From contig JAHZBE010000006.1 of assembly GCA_019423565.1 (NCBI GenBank), forward strand, positions 27,586 through 91,585: DNA of 64,000 bases, written 5' to 3'. The position numbers and the translations under genes were made by a program. This document shows positions 60,239 to 64,000 of the stretch, piece by piece (positions within the stretch are counted from its first letter, which is position 1; each line of letters begins with the position of its first letter). Below the pieces are notes generated by a model. It was not told the origin of the DNA, ran no database searches, and saw only the letters and a program-made list of their open reading frames with translations. The stretch comes from a bacterium. Lineage in GTDB: Bacteria; Bacillota_I; Bacilli_A; RF39; UBA660.

Positions 60239-62677
60239 ATGAAAAACGTTTTTGATAACCCTAAACTTTTCATAAAACAAATTAATGATAATATAAAGAT
60301 AAATAAAACAATCAAGTTTAATGGGAAATCTTTTATTTGCGTGTTTTTTACAAAAAAATGTACTGCAGGTTGTAAATTCTGTTTTTTTAAATCAAATAAT
60401 AGAAAATTAAATGATATCGCGGAATCTTATGAAATGAGTGATTATGGTTTTGAGAGGTTTATAAAATTTGTAAATGAATCTAATAATGGATATTTATTAA
60501 TTTCAGGTGGTGGAGAACCTTTTGAAAAAAAAGAATACGTTTTTAGGACAATTGAACAGGCAAATTCAGATAAGATTGTTATAGTGTCCAATGGATTATG
60601 GGCAAAAAGATATGATAGTGCAAAAAAAATAGTTGATAGGTTATATAAATCGTTGAAAAATAAAAATAAAAATGTAAATACAGATGTAACACTTAGAATT
60701 AGTATAGATTCTTTTCATTTAAATCAAGTCGGAAAAGAATCATATGAAAATATAATTAATATTTTTGATAGATATTATAAAAATAAATCTAATTTTCATT
60801 TAAAAATTCATACGATTATATCAGACAATGCTGTATATAGTATAGCCAAAAAAAATAATTTTTATGTTTCAGAAAATACAATATATGATAGTTCTGATAA
60901 TAATGAAATTTTTAAACTTGTGCCAAAAAAATTTGATATTTATACGAAAAATAAATTGAAAATAGAAGTTGGTGCTGCAAAATTATTTTACCCGAATGTA
61001 CTTCCAAATATGAAAGAAAAAATAAATGAAAATGCTATTAAAGTTTTTGATAAAGATATTATAGATAGTGAAACATGCAATCCCGCAATTGTTAATAATA
61101 TAAATGGTGAAAAAGGTTTGGATTTTTGGATTAATTATAATGGTAATATTACTACATGGCAAAATGAACAGTTTGATAATATAATGAATATATATAATGA
61201 TAATTATGCAGATATTGTAAATAAAACATTCAATAATTTATTGAGTTTTTCGTTTATAGAAAAAGGCTATTATCATAGGGAACATATTATTTCAAAAATA
61301 AATAAAAAAGCAGTACTTAGGTCAAAACTTAGTAATATGAGAGATTTATCTACAGCAATGTTATTACATGAAAGTAAAACGAGATTATATTATTATATAA
61401 CAATAATTAGGGAATATTGGAATGAATTAGTTATTGACAAAAATAAATTGTCGAATGAATTGACAAAAGTTCTTAATATGGACGATAATGAAATAAAAAT
61501 GCTTTATAAAAAATCAGATTATAGTATAATAGATGATTATATTTTAGAAGAGTCTTCTGAACTAGAAATGAACGATTTATTCTATATGATAAAATTGGGT
61601 GAGTATGATGTTAACAAAGAAACTATAAAAAGGGGACTAAATTATTTAAATACAAAATATGATAAAAATTATTGCTCGATTGATGATATTTCATGTACAA
61701 ATAATTTGGTTAAAATAGATAGAATTATAGAAAAATTGACAAGGATGGAATATAAATCTCATGAAAAATGTATGTTTTTAAATGGACTTATTAATAAGAA
61801 TTACAATTTAATTCAACACGTTTCCAAGAGTGATTTACACGGTCATGCAACTAGAAGTGGAAAAAAAGAATATTTTGAGAAGAAATATAATACAATTATA
61901 AATACTCCTAATTCTTTTAAAACAATCAGTGAAATGAATGATTGGTATGATAAAAATATAAAAATATTATTTTCAAATGATATTGAATCTTTTAGAGAAC
62001 GATTAAAATCTGCATTTATTGCTGCAACAAATGATAATATAAAAAAATTATGTTTAAGTTTCGGTGTTGGAAATATTAAAATTTTTGCTGGAAGTGTTGA
62101 TAGGTACATAGAAGAAATAGAAAATATAAAAGAAAAATATTATAATGGGCTCTTTATTCCAGAAATATGCTTAGTAAGAGGAATGATAAATCAAACAATT
62201 GTAAAAGAAATTTTAGATAAAAACTATTTTAAATCTATAGATTTAGTCGGAGATGAAAGTTTGGGTGTTGATGATGCTATAGAAATATATGAATATTCTA
62301 AAAAATATAATATGGTACGACGTTGTCATGTTGGAGAATTTGAAACAGATAAATATGTTAAAGATGCAATTCTTAAACTCGATTTGAATGAGATACAGCA
62401 TTGTTTATCGGGAATAAAAAATGATCAAGTATTAAATTTAATAAAAGAAAAAAATATAAAGATAAATTTATGCCCTCAAACTAATTTGATATTCGGTGTT
62501 ACGCATAACTTATACGGGCCATTAAGAAAATTAATTGATAATGATATACAAGTATCAATTAATACAGACGACTTATTGATTTTTGATAAAACAATTAGTC
62601 AAATTTTTATTGATTTATATGCTACAAATAAATTTGATTTAGATGAATTGAATAAAATAAGAGTTAATAATTTATAA
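60239..62677 (+). CDS. Fusion of a radical SAM domain and an adenosine-deaminase-like domain
   Basis: A protein of 812 residues. N-terminal radical SAM: CTAGCKFC (Cys41, Cys45, Cys48, CxxxCxxC), ISGGGEPF (SAM-binding), VIVSNGLW and LRISIDSFH. A helical linker of about 150 residues follows (about 370-520). The C-terminal part is an adenosine-deaminase fold: DLHGH (His534, His536), IDLVGDE, CHVGE (His697, Glu700), QHCLSG (His721), CPQTNLI and INTDD (Asp777, Asp778), so all zinc and catalytic positions of ADA are kept. A role on a purine nucleoside, or on 5'-deoxyadenosine made by its own SAM domain, is inferred. ATG 60239 fits AAGGAG. Leu TTG and CGN Arg codons look commoner than in neighbours, hinting at transfer. 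Confidence 0.82.
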   Translation: MKNVFDNPKLFIKQINDNIKINKTIKFNGKSFICVFFTKKCTAGCKFCFFKSNNRKLNDIAESYEMSDYGFERFIKFVNESNNGYLLISGGGEPFEKKEYVFRTIEQANSDKIVIVSNGLWAKRYDSAKKIVDRLYKSLKNKNKNVNTDVTLRISIDSFHLNQVGKESYENIINIFDRYYKNKSNFHLKIHTIISDNAVYSIAKKNNFYVSENTIYDSSDNNEIFKLVPKKFDIYTKNKLKIEVGAAKLFYPNVLPNMKEKINENAIKVFDKDIIDSETCNPAIVNNINGEKGLDFWINYNGNITTWQNEQFDNIMNIYNDNYADIVNKTFNNLLSFSFIEKGYYHREHIISKINKKAVLRSKLSNMRDLSTAMLLHESKTRLYYYITIIREYWNELVIDKNKLSNELTKVLNMDDNEIKMLYKKSDYSIIDDYILEESSELEMNDLFYMIKLGEYDVNKETIKRGLNYLNTKYDKNYCSIDDISCTNNLVKIDRIIEKLTRMEYKSHEKCMFLNGLINKNYNLIQHVSKSDLHGHATRSGKKEYFEKKYNTIINTPNSFKTISEMNDWYDKNIKILFSNDIESFRERLKSAFIAATNDNIKKLCLSFGVGNIKIFAGSVDRYIEEIENIKEKYYNGLFIPEICLVRGMINQTIVKEILDKNYFKSIDLVGDESLGVDDAIEIYEYSKKYNMVRRCHVGEFETDKYVKDAILKLDLNEIQHCLSGIKNDQVLNLIKEKNIKINLCPQTNLIFGVTHNLYGPLRKLIDNDIQVSINTDDLLIFDKTISQIFIDLYATNKFDLDELNKIRVNNL

Positions 62678-62731
62678 ATTCACAAAAAGGTGATATAATG
62701 TAATAGAACAAAAAAAGAAAGGAAATGAAAT

Positions 62732-63265
62732 ATGGAATATTTAGATATTGTAGATGAAAATGATGAATTGATTGGAGAAAAAAAGGATAGAGATTATGTT
62801 CATGATAATAATTTGTATCATAGACATACTTCATGTTGGATTTTAAATCACAAGGGGGAAATACTTTTGCAGAGAAGAGCATTAACTAAAAAGAAAAAGC
62901 CTGGTATTTGGTCAAAAACAGGAGGACATGTTGATGCGGGCGAAACTGTTATAGATGCTATAAAAAGAGAAATTAAAGAAGAAATTGGATTAGAACTAGA
63001 AAATAAAGATTTGTTCTTTATGCAAAAATTTAAAAGTACGAACCCTAATTTTTTCTCATATGGCTACATAGCATTGACCGATAAAGATATAAAAGATTAT
63101 AAATTACAATTAGAAGAAGTCGATAAGGTGAAGTACTATAAAATTGAAGACTTGGAAAATGAAATAAAAAAAGGAAACAAGTTATTTGATTTCTATTATT
63201 GGGAAGCAGATGATTTTTTTGGACAAATGAAAAAATTGAAAGATTTCAGAGATGAGAATTTATAA
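62732..63265 (+). CDS. Nudix hydrolase (IDI/YfcD-like)
   Basis: A protein of 177 residues. The Nudix box is perfect: Gly65-x5-Glu71-x7-Arg79-Glu80-Ile-x-Glu83-Glu84-x-Gly86. The opening EYLDIVDENDELIG and HRHTSCWILNHKGEILLQRR, with PGIWSKTGGHVDAGE, matches the branch that includes isopentenyl-diphosphate isomerase-like and YfcD proteins. It probably hydrolyses a nucleoside-diphosphate-X or (d)NTP-like substrate; the specificity is unknown. It starts 54 nt after the radical SAM gene with a TATAAT-like sequence between, and is followed by the kinase gene after 32 nt. Confidence 0.87.
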   Translation: MEYLDIVDENDELIGEKKDRDYVHDNNLYHRHTSCWILNHKGEILLQRRALTKKKKPGIWSKTGGHVDAGETVIDAIKREIKEEIGLELENKDLFFMQKFKSTNPNFFSYGYIALTDKDIKDYKLQLEEVDKVKYYKIEDLENEIKKGNKLFDFYYWEADDFFGQMKKLKDFRDENL

Positions 63266-63297
63266 GAATTTTCTAAATAAGGGGGAAAAATAAATTT

Positions 63298-63879
63298 ATG
63301 AATAGACCAAGGATAATTTCTGTTTCTGGTATAGATGGTTCAGGGAAAAGTACGCAATTACAGAATTTAAAAGAATATTATGAATTGCAGAATAAAAAGG
63401 TTGAAATATTAAAAGTAAAATATACTCCATACCATAAATACAAATGTGATTCATTAAATACTGATTTATTAAGATCAATAATGGCTTTGGAATTTGTAAA
63501 GTATTATAATGAAAAATTCCAAGAGCTATGTGATTATGATTATTTACTTTGTGATAGATCTAAAGCGTGTTTACTTGCATATGGTTTAACATATGGCTTG
63601 CAAAAAGTTGAAAATATTTATAAAATATTAGAATTAACACCTAATCCTGATATATTATTTTATTTTGATATGGACCCAACTACATCTCTTGAGAGAATAA
63701 AAAATGGAAGAGGTAAAGTAGAAGAAGACGAAAATTTGGAAAATTTGAAACAAGATAAAATAAATTATACCAAAATTTTTAGCAAATACAATTTTAATCC
63801 AGTATTTATAGATGCTAATAATTCAAAAGATAATGTTTTAAAAAAATTGATTTATTCAATTGATAAAAATTTTAACTAG
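63298..63879 (+). CDS. Thymidylate-kinase-like nucleotide kinase
   Basis: A protein of 193 residues. The P-loop is GIDGSGKST (11-19). LLCDRSKACLLAYGLTYGL corresponds to the DR-x-x-x-S-x-x-AYQG region of dTMP kinases, and LERIKNGRG with later acidic residues fits the lid. At 193 residues it is slightly shorter than Tmk (about 210). The DR motif is intact; the Ser and Gln positions are changed, so the substrate may not be dTMP. AAGGGGG precedes the ATG. It is the last gene of the cassette. Confidence 0.8.
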   Translation: MNRPRIISVSGIDGSGKSTQLQNLKEYYELQNKKVEILKVKYTPYHKYKCDSLNTDLLRSIMALEFVKYYNEKFQELCDYDYLLCDRSKACLLAYGLTYGLQKVENIYKILELTPNPDILFYFDMDPTTSLERIKNGRGKVEEDENLENLKQDKINYTKIFSKYNFNPVFIDANNSKDNVLKKLIYSIDKNFN

Positions 63880-63908
63880 TTGTTTTTCTCTTGTTAATAA
63901 CATAAAAC

Positions 63909-63929
63909 TATACTTGAAAAATTAAAATA
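63909..63929 (+). repeat. Right copy of the 21-bp direct repeat (valS 3' end)
   Basis: Exact copy of 59935-59955, again spelling I-L-E-K-L-K and a stop codon, followed by ACTTAGA as in the valS terminator stem. It has no gene in front of it here, as expected for the outer boundary of an insertion. Confidence 0.65.
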
Positions 63930-63945
63930 AAACTTAGATGAAATA

Positions 63946-63972
63946 TGATGTGAACCCCATTTAGTAGACATC
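63946..63972 (+). mobile_element. Possible insertion-sequence terminus (IS3-like)
   Basis: The piece TGATGTGAACCCC followed by ATTTAGTAGACA resembles the terminal inverted repeats of IS3-family elements, which start TG and carry CCCC and GACA at these spacings. It is the most G+C-rich stretch near the end of the window. No transposase is visible before the window stops, so this is tentative. Confidence 0.3.
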
Positions 63973-64000
63973 AAATAAAAAACTTATGTAAAAAAATCAA

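Noticed and set aside
60239..62677. Calling the radical SAM domain a viperin or an aminofutalosine synthase (MqnE).
   Set aside because: The cysteine spacing and SAM motifs are shared by many families; no viperin- or MqnE-specific motif is clear, and no other menaquinone-pathway gene is present.
62664..62882. Minus-strand open frame of 72 codons over the start of the Nudix gene.
   Set aside because: It overlaps a clearly real gene on the other strand, has no ribosome site, and its hydrophobic composition is that of reverse-strand AT-rich sequence.
1..64000. tRNA, rRNA, tmRNA or CRISPR loci.
   Set aside because: All gaps above about 100 nt were inspected on both strands; they hold promoters, leaders, terminators and the ATPase remnant, and nothing with a tRNA T-arm or rRNA sequence was seen. 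A tRNAscan or Infernal run would be decisive.

Overview
The window is a strongly AT-rich bacterial chromosome segment that uses the standard code: several genes stop at TGA and Trp is written TGG. It looks like a low-GC Bacillota (Firmicutes) genome on the Bacilli side, probably an uncultured gut-type lineage with a compact genome. The reasons are B. subtilis-like gene neighbourhoods, an L21 leader with the L21-Prp-L27 operon, a valS T-box, IreB, and sporulation genes (SpoIIGA, sigma-E, SpoIVB-like, SpoVID-like, YsxE-like, YlmC-like). The lineage is inferred; no rRNA or tRNA gene was found to anchor it.

Layout. 0-8.3 kb: end of dnaJ, a HerA-like ATPase, a one-ring Clp-type AAA+ protein on the minus strand, rsmE, mtaB, recD2. 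8.4-13.7 kb: a tiny membrane protein, mutS, and two tandem type IV pilin-like genes that share an identical 5' block. 13.7-24.3 kb: M18 aminopeptidase, nusB-xseA-xseB, a histidine phosphatase, an unusually long thymidylate synthase, a SpoIVB-like protease, a PMCA-type Ca2+ pump. 24.3-33.5 kb: rplU-prp-rpmA, surface and membrane proteins, a metal-binding-lipoprotein relative lacking the usual histidines, yidD, rnc-cdsA-rseP-fmt, spoIIGA-sigE. 33.5-42.6 kb: an SGNH-hydrolase-like protein, trmB, obgE, a decayed AAA ATPase gene, and the ireB-ruvX-DUF1292-trmR-trhP1-trhP2-greA block. 42.7-48.2 kb: trigger factor and two large pilin-like surface proteins, one with Ig-like repeats and one with BspA-type leucine-rich repeats. 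48.3-60 kb: lonA, spoVID-like, ysxE-like, a nuclease, a large membrane protein, a protein of thirteen 34-residue repeats, and T-box-controlled valS.

59.9-63.9 kb is the most unusual part. A small cassette sits immediately after valS. It encodes a protein with an N-terminal radical SAM domain fused to a C-terminal adenosine-deaminase-like domain that keeps every canonical metal and catalytic residue, then a Nudix hydrolase and a thymidylate-kinase-like P-loop kinase. It is bounded by the valS 3' end and a 21-bp exact copy of that end about 4 kb downstream, next to what may be an insertion-sequence terminus. This looks like a mobile island inserted at the valS 3' end and carrying a nucleotide- or nucleoside-directed system of unknown function.

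How the genes work together. Most of the window is housekeeping: DNA repair and recombination (mutS, recD2, xseAB, ruvX), tRNA and rRNA modification (rsmE, mtaB, trmB, trmR, trhP1/P2), translation (rplU, rpmA, fmt, valS, obgE), protein quality control (lon, tig, dnaJ), and envelope (cdsA, rseP, yidD). The sporulation genes suggest that the cell forms, or recently formed, endospores. Four pilin-like genes point to a surface pilus or pseudopilus system whose assembly machinery lies elsewhere.
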